Shown in pieces: positions 8,202-17,837 of a stretch of DNA of 30,783 nucleotides; the first letter of the stretch is position 1, and every line of letters starts with the position of its first letter. The notes under the pieces were generated by a model. The model ran no database searches. It was not told where the DNA came from and saw only the letters and a program-made list of their open reading frames with translations. The stretch is from CAYUET01 sp964443875 (GTDB taxonomy: Bacteria; Auribacterota; JAFGBW01): positions 1 to 30,783 of the forward strand of contig CAYUET010000034.1 in the NCBI GenBank assembly GCA_964443875.1, in the 5' to 3' direction. The translations under genes were made by a program, and so were the position numbers.

Positions 8202-8653
8202 ATTTTTTCCATATATAAAAGTTCAACATCACCCCGTTTTTCCCTTTTAAAAATGACAAAACCCGATTTTTCATAGAGCCGGATATTATTTAAACTTTTT
8301 GAACCGGCAAATAATTCATATCGTTCAGGGTTAAAACACTCCTGAATTTTCTTCATTAAGGCTGAGGCGATTCCCTGATTTCGGAATTCCGGATGTACGG
8401 CCAATTTATGGATATAACAGGTTTTATTTTTTTCACAAGCGCGTACTGTTCCAAATATTTTCTTATCTGCTGCAGCCGCAAGAAAAATATGGGTTTTAAA
8501 CTGTTCAATGACTTGATCAAGAGTCTGGGTCAGCGGTTCTATCCTGTAATCCTTATATCTTTTGCCTTCTGTCAGAAAGGCCAGCTTTTGCAGAGCCAGT
8601 ATCTCTTCTGCATCAGACACCTTTGAAGTCACAATTTCATAATGCATAACCAT
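8186..8653 (-). CDS. GNAT-family N-acetyltransferase
   Basis: Single-domain GNAT acyltransferase of 155 residues. The acetyl-CoA binding motif A is clear (IHKLAVHPEFRNQGIASALM, about residues 81-100), followed by the motif B region with NNIRLYEKSGFVIFKRE. The substrate cannot be told from sequence: small molecules, peptides or protein N-termini are all possible. The ATG at 8653 is preceded by GAGGA. It shares one base with the stop codon of the hybrid histidine kinase upstream (TAATG), so its translation is almost certainly coupled to the kinase. The coupling suggests a shared regulatory context, but no direct link is visible. Confidence 0.85.
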   Translation of the reverse strand: MVMHYEIVTSKVSDAEEILALQKLAFLTEGKRYKDYRIEPLTQTLDQVIEQFKTHIFLAAAADKKIFGTVRACEKNKTCYIHKLAVHPEFRNQGIASALMKKIQECFNPERYELFAGSKSLNNIRLYEKSGFVIFKREKRGDVELLYMEKIKGSS

Positions 8654-11097
8654 TAATTCCTCAAAAATGCTTTTCGGATTACTTCCGCCAATTGAAACGT
8701 ATTCACAGGTTTTGTCATCAATTTGAATACCCCGATTTTTTCAGCCAGTTCCGTAATCTCCTCATGGATGTAACCTGAATTAATGATAACCGGGATATTC
8801 TGCCTTATTTTTTTCACCTTTTCAGCCATTTCAATTCCGGTCATATGCGGCATTGAATAATCTGTAATAACAAGATCAAATTGGTCAGGATTATTTTTAA
8901 AGGCGTCAAGAGCCTCCTCGGTCTCTGTAAAATCGAAAACTTTATAGCCGAGATTAATCAAAATGCTTTTCAGCGGATCAAGCACCTCCCGGTGATCATC
9001 CACCAGAAGAATTCTTTCAGTTCCGCCGATAAGGGATTGGTTAACCGATCCATTTTCAGAACCATCGATTGCAGCAGGAATAAGAATATTAAAAACAGAG
9101 CCTTGCCCCACCCTGCTGTAAACAGTAATGCTTCCATTGAGTTTTTGGACAATGCCGTGAACTACAGAAAGGCCGAGACCCGTTCCCTCTCCCTGGGGTT
9201 TTGTTGTGAAAAATGGCTCAAAAATTTTTTCGAGGATTTCAGGTTCTATTCCTTTTCCTGAATCGGTGATCCTGAGCATTACATGCTTTCCTGTCTTCAT
9301 TCCCGGGTGACGAGCGGAAAACTCCTGATCTATAAGCATATCTTCGAGGGTGATTTCAATTGCTCCGTTTTTTTTCCCGATGGCATGAACAGCATTGGTG
9401 CAAAGATTCACGATAATCTGGTGAAGCTGAATGGGATCGGCCATAATCACTGAATCACTTTTGAATTCGGACTTAATCTCAATTTCAGGAGGGACGGAGG
9501 CCTTCATCAGTTTCACCGCTTCTTTAATAACATGTTTTGGAATGATCGGGTGAAGCTCCTGTTTGCTCTTCCGGCTGAAGGTCAGAATCTGGCTTATGAG
9601 ATCCCTGGCCCTTTCCGACACCTTCATTATTTCCCTGAGATTGGATTCCGTAACAGAGGGGTTGCCGGGGGTCAAAAGGGAAAGCTCGGAATATCCCAGG
9701 ATACCGGTCAGCATGTTATTAAAATCATGGGCAATGCCTCCGGCCATTGCACCCAAAGCTTCCATTTTCTGTGATTGGATCAGCCTGGCCTGCAGTTTCA
9801 GTTCTTCGGTAATGTCCCGGGCAATTTCCAGATAACTCTGAAGAGTCCCTGAATCGTCGATAACGGGAATAATCAAAACGGAAAGAGTCAGGGTTTCAGG
9901 GGTTTGGCTCCGGATGATGACATTTCCCGACCAGGTTTTACCGCTCTTCAGTTCTTTCCAGATGTCTTCAGGAGGAATGTTGTTTACGTTGGTCAAATCC
10001 ACTTCTGAACCGATGAGATTTTCTCTGCCGGTGCCCATGATCTTTTCTGAAATTTCATTGGCAAAGATGATTTTTCTGTCGAGTCCGATATTTAAAATCA
10101 CATTTTCTGAATGGAGAGTAAGCTGCTTCAGCAAATTCATTAATTTTTGAACGGGAGAACTGATGCGTTTTGACAAAACAATAATCACAGACACCGTAAG
10201 CACAAGAAAAAGACAGCCCCCGATCAGCAGGAAAAAAAGAATGGAATTCACGGGCTCCATAATCTCTTCCCTGTTCTGTGTAAACAGCACAGTCCAATCC
10301 GAAATCTCAACGGGAGTATAACCGGCAATTTTATGGATTCCCCTGAAAGTGTATCTCTCTGCACCGGTTTCATGGTTTTTAACTCGTGCTGAGATAACCT
10401 CCATCCCCGGTTCATTGTACATGCAAAGATTTTTAAGCAGTTCTTTCTGCGGATGGACAATGACAACGCCTTCCCTGTCTATGATGAAAGCATAGCCGGT
10501 TTTTCCCGCCTTTACTGAAGACGCCATTTTGACCAGAAACTCTATATCCAGGAGTAATATGACTTCTCCTGAAAAAAATCCTGTATGATCATAAAGGGGC
10601 TTGGCTATTATAAAAATCAGTTCTCCGGTAAGTCGTGAAACAATCGGGCCTTCGATTCCTGTTTTTCCGTTCTTAGCCTGCATAAAATATTCACGATCCG
10701 ATATATCCACAGACAGAGGTTCTTTAACTCGGGCATCCACCCTCACTTTCCCGTTCTTATCTGCAATCAGAATGGTCAAATAGTCAGGAATGATTTTAGT
10801 GTAAATGGTTTTGAGGTGCTCCGAAGCAAGCAGAAAATCCTCTGCCGCCACAGGTTCAATAATACCCTTATCGGCTGAAATCGCCGAAATAAGGTTAATC
10901 TGGTGCATGAAGGTTATCTCAATAATTGCCGAAACATCTTTTGCAAGCTGTACAGAGCGCTGCCTGAAGATTTCCTGAAGAGAGTGTGAAAGTTTCAGGT
11001 AAATGATGCTGCTGGTAAAAACCAAAGGAATAAAAACAGCAATAATACCGCCCAAAATCATTTTATGACTTAAAGACAGACCTTTAAGCATATTCAT
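8653..11097 (-). CDS. Membrane hybrid sensor histidine kinase (Cache-PAS-HisKA-HATPase-REC)
   Basis: Protein of 814 residues that senses an extracytoplasmic signal and autophosphorylates. Transmembrane helices lie at about 13-34 and 286-309. Between them is a dCache-type sensor domain with DREYFMQAKNGKTGIEGP and KAGKTGYAFIIDREG. A PAS domain (~325-430) follows, then HisKA with His457 in GGIAHDFNNML, and HATPase with N-box NLCTNAVHAIG, G1 DSGKGI and G2 GTGLGLS. The C-terminal receiver (~694-814) keeps D700/D701, phosphoacceptor D746 (ITDYSMP) and K796. All catalytic residues are present, so it should be active. No separate regulator follows; the output may be a phosphotransfer protein elsewhere. 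The ligand is unknown, but dCache domains usually bind small organic molecules such as amino acids or carboxylates. The gene overlaps the GNAT gene by one base. Confidence 0.92.
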   Translation of the reverse strand: MNMLKGLSLSHKMILGGIIAVFIPLVFTSSIIYLKLSHSLQEIFRQRSVQLAKDVSAIIEITFMHQINLISAISADKGIIEPVAAEDFLLASEHLKTIYTKIIPDYLTILIADKNGKVRVDARVKEPLSVDISDREYFMQAKNGKTGIEGPIVSRLTGELIFIIAKPLYDHTGFFSGEVILLLDIEFLVKMASSVKAGKTGYAFIIDREGVVIVHPQKELLKNLCMYNEPGMEVISARVKNHETGAERYTFRGIHKIAGYTPVEISDWTVLFTQNREEIMEPVNSILFFLLIGGCLFLVLTVSVIIVLSKRISSPVQKLMNLLKQLTLHSENVILNIGLDRKIIFANEISEKIMGTGRENLIGSEVDLTNVNNIPPEDIWKELKSGKTWSGNVIIRSQTPETLTLSVLIIPVIDDSGTLQSYLEIARDITEELKLQARLIQSQKMEALGAMAGGIAHDFNNMLTGILGYSELSLLTPGNPSVTESNLREIMKVSERARDLISQILTFSRKSKQELHPIIPKHVIKEAVKLMKASVPPEIEIKSEFKSDSVIMADPIQLHQIIVNLCTNAVHAIGKKNGAIEITLEDMLIDQEFSARHPGMKTGKHVMLRITDSGKGIEPEILEKIFEPFFTTKPQGEGTGLGLSVVHGIVQKLNGSITVYSRVGQGSVFNILIPAAIDGSENGSVNQSLIGGTERILLVDDHREVLDPLKSILINLGYKVFDFTETEEALDAFKNNPDQFDLVITDYSMPHMTGIEMAEKVKKIRQNIPVIINSGYIHEEITELAEKIGVFKLMTKPVNTFQLAEVIRKAFLRN

Positions 11098-11249
11098 TCA
11101 CCTGTGAAGATAAAAGTTATTTTCTTTTAAGTTTAAATTATTTTTATACAATAATCAATTTGAATGCGTTTAAAATTCTCTATTTTTAAAAACGACTGAT
11201 TTTATAATTTCACTTGTCTCTTCAAGCCCCTGTAATATTAAAATCCGGG

Positions 11250-14200
11250 TTAATATTTCCCTACAACCCTGAAAAACCAGCCCTCAGCAGAATAATCGTC
11301 ATCATAGCGCAGATCATCACTGTAATCTGTAAAATTATACCCCACACCAAGCCGGAAGTATTCACCGATTTCCCGGTCAATTTCCAGAAGCCAGCCTTTC
11401 TTTCTGTCCTCGATCTGTCTGTTGGCCAGGATTCTGTATTCCAGTCCTGCCTCCCATTTCTTTATAAAACGATAATTCAGCCGGAGAATATTCAAAGAGG
11501 TATCACTGGAAACCCAGTCCCTTGGACAGGCCTTTTCTTTAAGCATACGGTAAGCGGTTTTTCCGGCAAGCTGAAAATAGTCATTCAGGTCATAAATGGC
11601 TTCAAGGGCAATGATATGCCGGCGGTCCTCAACAGCAAATGAAAGATCGTCATTATTTAAAGGATTCCTGTCTGTGATGTAACTGTATTTGGAAATCAGG
11701 TTCAGCCTGTCCCAGGAAACAGGCCGGAGCGAATACCCAAGGGCTGCTTCCCTGAACTCGGCTTCAGGATCATCCAGGGCTTCATTATCCGTAATGCTGT
11801 AATTGAACCGCACAGACACTTCATTTCCATCATTGATTTTCCACAATCCCGTATTCCGGGTTACATACTGCATTCTTTCTGCGCTGCCGCTGTCTCTGCG
11901 CACCTCCGCATCCAGGCTCAAAGAGAAATTCTCATGGTTATCAAACCTCATGCCCAGGCCTCCTGCATCACGATTGATTGCAGAAGGCTCATCCGTCACA
12001 TTCGAACGCTCATAGCGGATATCCATTTTCAGTGAATCCGAAAGTCTGCTTTCAAGGCCTGTAACATGGTTCGCCAGCATCCGGGACTGATACGACGAAT
12101 AATCCTCTTTCATATAAAGCTTGTTATCCGTACTGATCTTTGTTCCCATTCCCTGCGACATGGACATGAATTTCCGGCCAGATGAATCTTTACCGGTCTG
12201 AAGACCCAGCGATTCCTCCGTATCCATTGAGGTTTGCCTGGCCACATTGATGGCCGTTGCATCCCCGCGGTTTCCAAGAGTTTCACGCAAAGACACCTGT
12301 GTCCTCTCTGATAAAAGCAGATCCGCTCCGGCAAACCCCTGATTGTTGGAATACCCGTTCACGGTCACCTGGCCTCCGCCATAGACATGCACTTTATCAT
12401 TCCACTGGTATCCGATCCTTGCTCCGGCGGCGTCCACATCTCTAAGCTGCCTCATGCCCGTCCATGTGAACAGCGCGTTTTCCCTCTCAGTCTCCTGATG
12501 CTGATATTCCAGCCTGTAATCCCATGGACCCCGCCTGTAATCGGCACTGCCGGTCGTTGTGGCCACCTTGTTCTCTTCATAAATATACAGATCAGGATTC
12601 ATTTCGCTCTCCTGCTGAGTATGTTTGATTCCGATAACTGTATTTTCAGTGGGTCTGTTGACTATCTCCCCGCTAAGGGTCTTGCTTCCATTAAGCGCTG
12701 TGTTTCCTGTTGCCGAAAAATCCTCACCCTGATCTGAATAAGAGGCCCTTACATCAGTATTGTTAAACAGCCTTGTTTCAGCTTTCACATTAAGAGTGGC
12801 CCCTGATTTTCCATCACTTAAAGTATCCCTCTGGGAAACAGAGGTAAAACCTCCGTCCAGGCTCCTGTTATTTGCCATCTGGGTTTCTTTTGTCTTATGA
12901 TAATCCGCCCTTATTGCGCTGGTTGCGTTCAGGCGCAGTTCGACTTCCCCGCCCCCAAGCCTGTAGCTGCTGTTTTCCTTGTCCTGTTCCACATAGGTCC
13001 CCCCGACTTTGATGTGATCATTCAGATGCTGGCTCCCTTTTATTCCATAGGAGTCCCTTTTTACAGAGGAAAAAGTCTTGTATTCATAATCCGCGACAAG
13101 ATAAGTCATTCCTCCACGCTGTAATCCACCGGATATGATCCCCTGCTGATAGGTGTAGGAAAAAGAACTTAAACTTTTAGTCAATAAAATGCGCCCAGTA
13201 TCATAATCCATGTAATAATCCTTTTCTTCCTGAAGGGCATAGCTTCCCAGAACTTCGCTTGTTACAGGGTCTTTGATGTCCACACGTAATTTTTCACTGC
13301 CTTCCACTATTCCGTTTTCCCTGAGGTAGTACAATCCCCCACCGGTTGCCAGCATCTCATCATGTCCGCTTGCCTGAAATGCCCTGGCTCCAAAGGCGTT
13401 AACTTCCGTATAAGGCTGCCCGAATTTTGTCCTGGAAACGCTTTTGTAAAGCAGTTGCGCCCCGTGAAGGGTGCGATTATAGAGAGGAATTTCCGTATTG
13501 AACGAACCCCATCGGAATCGGGATTCATCCCATTCCACCATTAAGAATAATTCATCCCGTGTATTGTTCGCCACGTAGTCAACCTGTGAAGCATCCCCAT
13601 ACACCGGATAATATTTATCCGGATCCAGATTTCTGAAAAATTTGGTTTTTTCCGGTGAACGTTCAGTGTCCAGGCTCGCTGTAACCAGATATTTTCCTTT
13701 TACCTTCCCCTTCAGATACAGGGCAAATTTCCCATCCAGATGGAATCCCTCATCGTATTTATCGGATTGCCTGACCATTTCTATATTCCCTTTGGTTTTA
13801 AGGTCTCTCCCCATCCCTTCTCCCAGGGCTGTGATAAAAAAGTAATCCTCCTGAGAGGCCTCTTTTCCGGATGTCCCCGGAGTTTGAGGCTCCTTCAGGA
13901 TTTCTGATTTTTTATTTCCTGCTGAAACCGTATCTGACAATTTGATTCCAAAATTAACCTTTACCATGCTGCCTTCCGTGGAGGTAAAAACCAGGGGGTT
14001 CTGTGTGGTGAAAACTATTTTTTCGTTTCCCTTTTTATTCAGAGAATCCAGTCTTATACTTCGGATATCAACCTTGACTGAATGAGTACCGGATGTCACT
14101 CCCGCCATATGATATTTTCCATTGCCGTCCGTTTGAATGACAACGCCATTCTCTGTGGCAAGCCTTACATGGGCTATCCCCGACTCCCCCTCATCCTGAA

Positions 14201-17200
14201 TTCCGTTTTCATTCTCATCATTAAATACTTTTCCAACAAGGGTGCATTCCGTAAACAGAGGATCCTCTTCAATATCAACCTTACATGAGGAATCGTCACT
14301 CATTCGCCAGTCCTTCAGACTGTTCCATGCATAGGCTCTGGTCTTATATTCCCCTGCTTCCATGCCGACACCCACCCTTACCTGGTAGCTTAAATTCAAT
14401 GTTTTTAAACCGGGAATTTCGCTTAAGGGAACGGTCATCCCCCTCTGGTTTTCTCCGTCCACTGTGGTTGACCCGTTAGTTAATTTTGAAGGGTCTATCT
14501 GTATGGTTCCCAGATAAACCGACCCTTCCACCATTTTAAATCCATAGGTCAGTGAATCTCGTATTTCAACATTGGAATAAGGCAGGGCAGAGCGGTTACG
14601 GATGGCAATATTAAACGTGATGATATCACCCACGGCTGCACTTTTCCTGCTTGCGGTCTTGATTACTTCAAGCGGATAGCCGGGGTCCATCGGCAGATCC
14701 AGCGTCATTTCATTTCCGGTTGCGGCAAAGCATTCCCCGTGATCTCCGTTTGTTTTGCTGGAAAGGGTATTGGAGGGGAAAATATAACCTTCCTTTTCAA
14801 CACGAAAATAAAAAATTCCGTCATCCACATTAACCCGATATGGATTGGTAATGCTGGTTTGTATAGGGGAAGAATCATTCTGATACTCATAAATGCTGAC
14901 TATCGGCGAGTCCACAGGTTCCCCTGTTGAGGAGTCATAGACGCGACCGGTAATCAATGGATCAAGGTATTCGGTATAATATCGCCAGAGCTGACAGCCG
15001 GCAGAATTTTCCGTTCCGCCGTAAATATGATTATTAAAGGTTTTTAAACAGTATACTCCCTGATTGAGTGTAGTTCCGAATCCGCCGGAATCCGCCTGTA
15101 TCCAGCTCGTTCCGTCTGAACTCTTCCATAATTCACTTCCATTTGTAAAATTACGTATTCCGGCATAAAGATTATTTTGAAAAACTTCCAGAGAATAAAC
15201 AGCCACATTATCAATATTACCGAACCCATTAATATTGACCTGGTTCCAGTTTGTTCCATCCGAACTACGCCATATTTCCGCTCCGGTAATCGTATTATAA
15301 GTACCGGCATAAAGAGCCCCGTTAAATACAGTGAAAGCAAGAAGATAAGCATTATCGGCCCCCTTGCCAAATCCATTTGTAATGACCTGAGTCCAGGTCG
15401 TCCCGTCCGGGCTGCGTCTTAAATCACATCCGCTTGGAGTATTCCCGGTTCCGGCATAAAGATAACCATTAAAAACAGCCAGGGCACGAATCTGACTATT
15501 CCCGGCAAAATCTCCAAATCCGCTGGAAACAACCTGAGTCCATGCAGTTCCATCAGAACTCCGCCATAACTCGCAGCCGCTTCCGCTGATATTATGTGTT
15601 CCCGCGTAAAGATAGCCATTAAATACAGCTAAAGCATAAATGGCAACATTCGTATCACCAAATCCATCCGGACTGACCTGTGTCCATGTCATTCCATCCG
15701 TAGTCCTCCAGATTTCACAGTATGTAGAAGTATTATACGTTCCGGCATAAAGAGCATTGTTAAACACCGCCAAACATGTAATCTGCTGATTGGAAATATC
15801 TCCAAACCCATTACTGCCTGCTTGTAACCATGTTGCCCCCTCAGAGGAACTCCAGACTTCGGCTCCAAGGGAATTATTTCTGGTTCCGGCATAAAGCTTA
15901 CTGTTAAAAACAGCCATAGACATAATATTGATATTTCCGGAATCACCAAATCCATTATTATAACCCGCCCCGGTTTCTCCTGTTGCGACTATGGGATTCC
16001 AGCCTGATCCTTCAACATAACCGCTGATTTTAAGGGTCAGATTCTGTACAGCCGTATTGCTGGCTGAATCCAGAACTCTTACACCAAAATTATAGGAGGC
16101 CGCCTGGGCTGTTGACATTCCGGGAGTTCCGCTGATAACTCCGGCGGTGTTCAGCGTCAGCCCTGTCGGCAGTGTTCCGGAATTCAGCCCCCATGTATAG
16201 GGTGGAGTCCCTCCCGCAGCAATTAAAGTCTGACTGTAGGGGGTTCCTTCACTTCCATTAGGCAGGGAAGATGTACTGATAGAAAGCGCAGACGGGGTCG
16301 ATGGAGTTGGAGCTGGCACAGGGGTTATCAGGGTATCGACATTCACCTGAGGAATCACATCAGAAACAGTAAGGGAAGTGTCCTGAATTATTCCGGTCTG
16401 TTCACTCAGAGTATTGGTTGTTACCCCTGTTCCTGAACTGATTTCATTTACAAAAGTTCCGGAAGTATCAGAGCCTGCCCCCTGATTATCGCCGTCTCCT
16501 CCGGAGGGTGGACCCTCTGCGGCCTGCTCATCTGTCTGAGAATCATCTTTCTCTGGAGTTACCTCATCCTTTGACTCTTCTTTTTCAGACTCTTCTGTCT
16601 CAGTTCCATCTGATTCAGAATCTTCTATGCCCAGTTTCTCCGTTTTTATTTCCTCTGAACCACTCTTGTCACTTAATTCCTTTTCCTCAGTACCCTCTTC
16701 CTTCTTCACTTTCTCCTGCTTATCTTCCTCATCTTTCTCTTTGTCCTTTTCGGTTTTTTGGATATCCGGATCTGCAGCCTCAATAAGGCCTTTAATTTCC
16801 TGACGGATAGATTCAGACAGCTTCTCCATGTCTTTCAATTGCTGTGGATCCATATTTTCAGATGTTCCAGGTTTCTGATGCAGAACCAGATTCAATTTTT
16901 TTCCTTCCCGGACCAATTCCGCTTTATCAAAAAAAATGCCGTTTTTATCAAAGCTGCGAATATTAACACGCCCCCTCAAAACAGAAATCATAGAATGTAT
17001 CTCATCCATAACCTTCAAACTGAAACAGGTTCCCCTGACTGCACTCAAAGCTGTCGGAGTTTTAACCTTAAACCTTGAAATCTGGGGCAAATCTTCCACA
17101 TTCACCAAAACTTCGCCAAGAATTAAATCCAGATAAACGTCACTGAGCTTGTCTAAGGAGTCGGCTTCAAGCTTAATGACTTTGAGTTCGGTATTTTCAA

Positions 17201-17498
17201 AAATCTGGGTATAGGAATCCTTATTCCCCAGCCCTTCAATAAATAAAAGGGCGCTTGATTTAGGCCCTGTTTTGATTGTCATCCATTCCTTGACCTTATT
17301 CCCATTCTTGACCGCATACCATTCGTCACCACCGGGAAGTCTGACCTGAACATCATTGATGACTTTGACCACTTTCCAGGAATACAGTGACTTTGACTCA
17401 GCGAATAAAGACAGACGGGGGAAAAATAAAACAAATAGAAACAGAAAGGCAATACGCCCTGCTGACTTGAAGGCTCGTATTTTCAGGACATTCTTCAA
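11250..17498 (-). CDS. Giant FecR/Ig-like/beta-propeller/DUF11/SdrD-B outer-membrane barrel protein
   Basis: Protein of 2082 residues. A signal peptide (~1-33, ending LFA-ES) is followed by a FecR domain (~41-205, with RFKVKTPTALSAVRGT). Next are a Glu/Lys/Ser-rich linker (~245-350), a putative Ig domain (~405-495, GTPPYTWGL and VISGTPG), seven propeller repeats (~525-840) and a carboxypeptidase-regulatory-like domain (~846-920). A DUF11 domain (~936-1065) and an SdrD-B-like domain (~1081-1150, GKVFNDENENGIQDEGE, likely calcium-binding) precede a long beta-strand region (~1215-2082). That region has YYPVYGDAS and DYYMDYDTGRILL and ends in aromatic Tyr, as outer-membrane barrels do. TTG at 17498 is the start: an in-frame TGA lies three codons upstream and a GAGGGGGG ribosome site precedes it. 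Inference: a surface-exposed adhesin or envelope-organising protein anchored by its own barrel. Confidence 0.8.
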   Translation of the reverse strand: MKNVLKIRAFKSAGRIAFLFLFVLFFPRLSLFAESKSLYSWKVVKVINDVQVRLPGGDEWYAVKNGNKVKEWMTIKTGPKSSALLFIEGLGNKDSYTQIFENTELKVIKLEADSLDKLSDVYLDLILGEVLVNVEDLPQISRFKVKTPTALSAVRGTCFSLKVMDEIHSMISVLRGRVNIRSFDKNGIFFDKAELVREGKKLNLVLHQKPGTSENMDPQQLKDMEKLSESIRQEIKGLIEAADPDIQKTEKDKEKDEEDKQEKVKKEEGTEEKELSDKSGSEEIKTEKLGIEDSESDGTETEESEKEESKDEVTPEKDDSQTDEQAAEGPPSGGDGDNQGAGSDTSGTFVNEISSGTGVTTNTLSEQTGIIQDTSLTVSDVIPQVNVDTLITPVPAPTPSTPSALSISTSSLPNGSEGTPYSQTLIAAGGTPPYTWGLNSGTLPTGLTLNTAGVISGTPGMSTAQAASYNFGVRVLDSASNTAVQNLTLKISGYVEGSGWNPIVATGETGAGYNNGFGDSGNINIMSMAVFNSKLYAGTRNNSLGAEVWSSSEGATWLQAGSNGFGDISNQQITCLAVFNNALYAGTYNTSTYCEIWRTTDGMTWTQVSPDGFGDTNVAIYALAVFNGYLYAGTHNISGSGCELWRSSDGTAWTQVVSSGFGDFAGNSQIRALAVFNGYLYAGTGNTPSGCDLRRSPDGTTWTQVITNGFGKGADNAYLLAFTVFNGALYAGTYNTITGAEIWRSSDGTNWNQVNINGFGNIDNVAVYSLEVFQNNLYAGIRNFTNGSELWKSSDGTSWIQADSGGFGTTLNQGVYCLKTFNNHIYGGTENSAGCQLWRYYTEYLDPLITGRVYDSSTGEPVDSPIVSIYEYQNDSSPIQTSITNPYRVNVDDGIFYFRVEKEGYIFPSNTLSSKTNGDHGECFAATGNEMTLDLPMDPGYPLEVIKTASRKSAAVGDIITFNIAIRNRSALPYSNVEIRDSLTYGFKMVEGSVYLGTIQIDPSKLTNGSTTVDGENQRGMTVPLSEIPGLKTLNLSYQVRVGVGMEAGEYKTRAYAWNSLKDWRMSDDSSCKVDIEEDPLFTECTLVGKVFNDENENGIQDEGESGIAHVRLATENGVVIQTDGNGKYHMAGVTSGTHSVKVDIRSIRLDSLNKKGNEKIVFTTQNPLVFTSTEGSMVKVNFGIKLSDTVSAGNKKSEILKEPQTPGTSGKEASQEDYFFITALGEGMGRDLKTKGNIEMVRQSDKYDEGFHLDGKFALYLKGKVKGKYLVTASLDTERSPEKTKFFRNLDPDKYYPVYGDASQVDYVANNTRDELFLMVEWDESRFRWGSFNTEIPLYNRTLHGAQLLYKSVSRTKFGQPYTEVNAFGARAFQASGHDEMLATGGGLYYLRENGIVEGSEKLRVDIKDPVTSEVLGSYALQEEKDYYMDYDTGRILLTKSLSSFSYTYQQGIISGGLQRGGMTYLVADYEYKTFSSVKRDSYGIKGSQHLNDHIKVGGTYVEQDKENSSYRLGGGEVELRLNATSAIRADYHKTKETQMANNRSLDGGFTSVSQRDTLSDGKSGATLNVKAETRLFNNTDVRASYSDQGEDFSATGNTALNGSKTLSGEIVNRPTENTVIGIKHTQQESEMNPDLYIYEENKVATTTGSADYRRGPWDYRLEYQHQETERENALFTWTGMRQLRDVDAAGARIGYQWNDKVHVYGGGQVTVNGYSNNQGFAGADLLLSERTQVSLRETLGNRGDATAINVARQTSMDTEESLGLQTGKDSSGRKFMSMSQGMGTKISTDNKLYMKEDYSSYQSRMLANHVTGLESRLSDSLKMDIRYERSNVTDEPSAINRDAGGLGMRFDNHENFSLSLDAEVRRDSGSAERMQYVTRNTGLWKINDGNEVSVRFNYSITDNEALDDPEAEFREAALGYSLRPVSWDRLNLISKYSYITDRNPLNNDDLSFAVEDRRHIIALEAIYDLNDYFQLAGKTAYRMLKEKACPRDWVSSDTSLNILRLNYRFIKKWEAGLEYRILANRQIEDRKKGWLLEIDREIGEYFRLGVGYNFTDYSDDLRYDDDYSAEGWFFRVVGKY
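14975..15930 (-). repeat. Seven tandem ~48-residue beta-propeller repeats
   Basis: Seven copies of a unit reading roughly hydrophobic-VFNg-LYAGT, then E/D-hWRSSDGT-WTQV, then -GFG. The seven LYAGT-type starts are SMAVFNSKLYAGT, LAVFNNALYAGT, LAVFNGYLYAGT twice, FTVFNGALYAGT, LEVFQNNLYAGI and LKTFNNHIYGGT. Seven copies would close one complete seven-bladed propeller. Several copies share long near-identical DNA segments, which suggests recent expansion by recombination. Confidence 0.85.
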
Positions 17499-17771
17499 AT
17501 TCCCCCCTCAGGAAAATATGAATATCATGTTAATAATAAGCTATTTATCGGCAGATCATCTTATAAAGTAAAGGAGTATTTGACACTAACCTGCATACTG
17601 CATGAAAAATAATTTTAAAATTATTTGGAGCCCTTATTATAAAAAGGTTCTACCCTGTTATAAATCTTATTTTCAGTCAATTGAGCCGGAGAGGCATTCT
17701 TTTATGAATAAACCAGAGATTTCGACCATGATGGATGTCTTAATATAAAAGACTTTTCCACGGCTAAAAAC
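17499..17771. other. Non-coding region upstream of the giant barrel protein gene
   Basis: AT-rich spacer between the TTG start at 17498 and the terminator at 17773. No convincing gene lies here; the only ATG-initiated plus-strand frame seen is 14 codons long (17704-17748). It must hold the promoter of the minus-strand barrel gene, but no box pair is good enough to name. It contains the palindrome at 17607-17626. Confidence 0.6.
17607..17626. repeat. 20-bp perfect AT palindrome, possible operator
   Basis: The sequence aaataatttt followed directly by aaaattattt is its own reverse complement over 20 bases. It lies about 110-130 bases upstream of the giant barrel gene start. It could bind a dimeric regulator or be a chance product of AT-rich DNA. 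Confidence 0.4.
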
Positions 17772-17772
17772 A

Positions 17773-17805
17773 AAAACCCCTTCAGTCAATGACTGAAGGG
17801 GTTTT
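17773..17805 (-). terminator. Strong Rho-independent terminator after the PEP-CTERM gene
   Basis: A 15-bp perfect stem (aaaaccccttcagtc with gactgaaggggtttt) closes a three-base loop. On the minus strand it is followed by TGTTTTT. It lies 33 bases past the stop codon of the PEP-CTERM-like gene and insulates it from the barrel-protein gene. The A-rich other side could let it work in both directions. Confidence 0.85.
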
Positions 17806-17837
17806 AAACTTAAGGAGAAATAAAAATACTATATAAC

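Noticed and set aside
11250..17498. FecR domain as a FecI/FecR iron-sensing system
   Set aside because: There is no sigma factor gene or TonB receptor beside it. The domain sits at the start of a much larger surface protein, a common non-regulatory context for FecR domains.
17580..17620. TTGACA-type promoter on the plus strand in the barrel-gene upstream region
   Set aside because: The -10 box is poor and no plus-strand gene follows, only minus-strand genes and a terminator.
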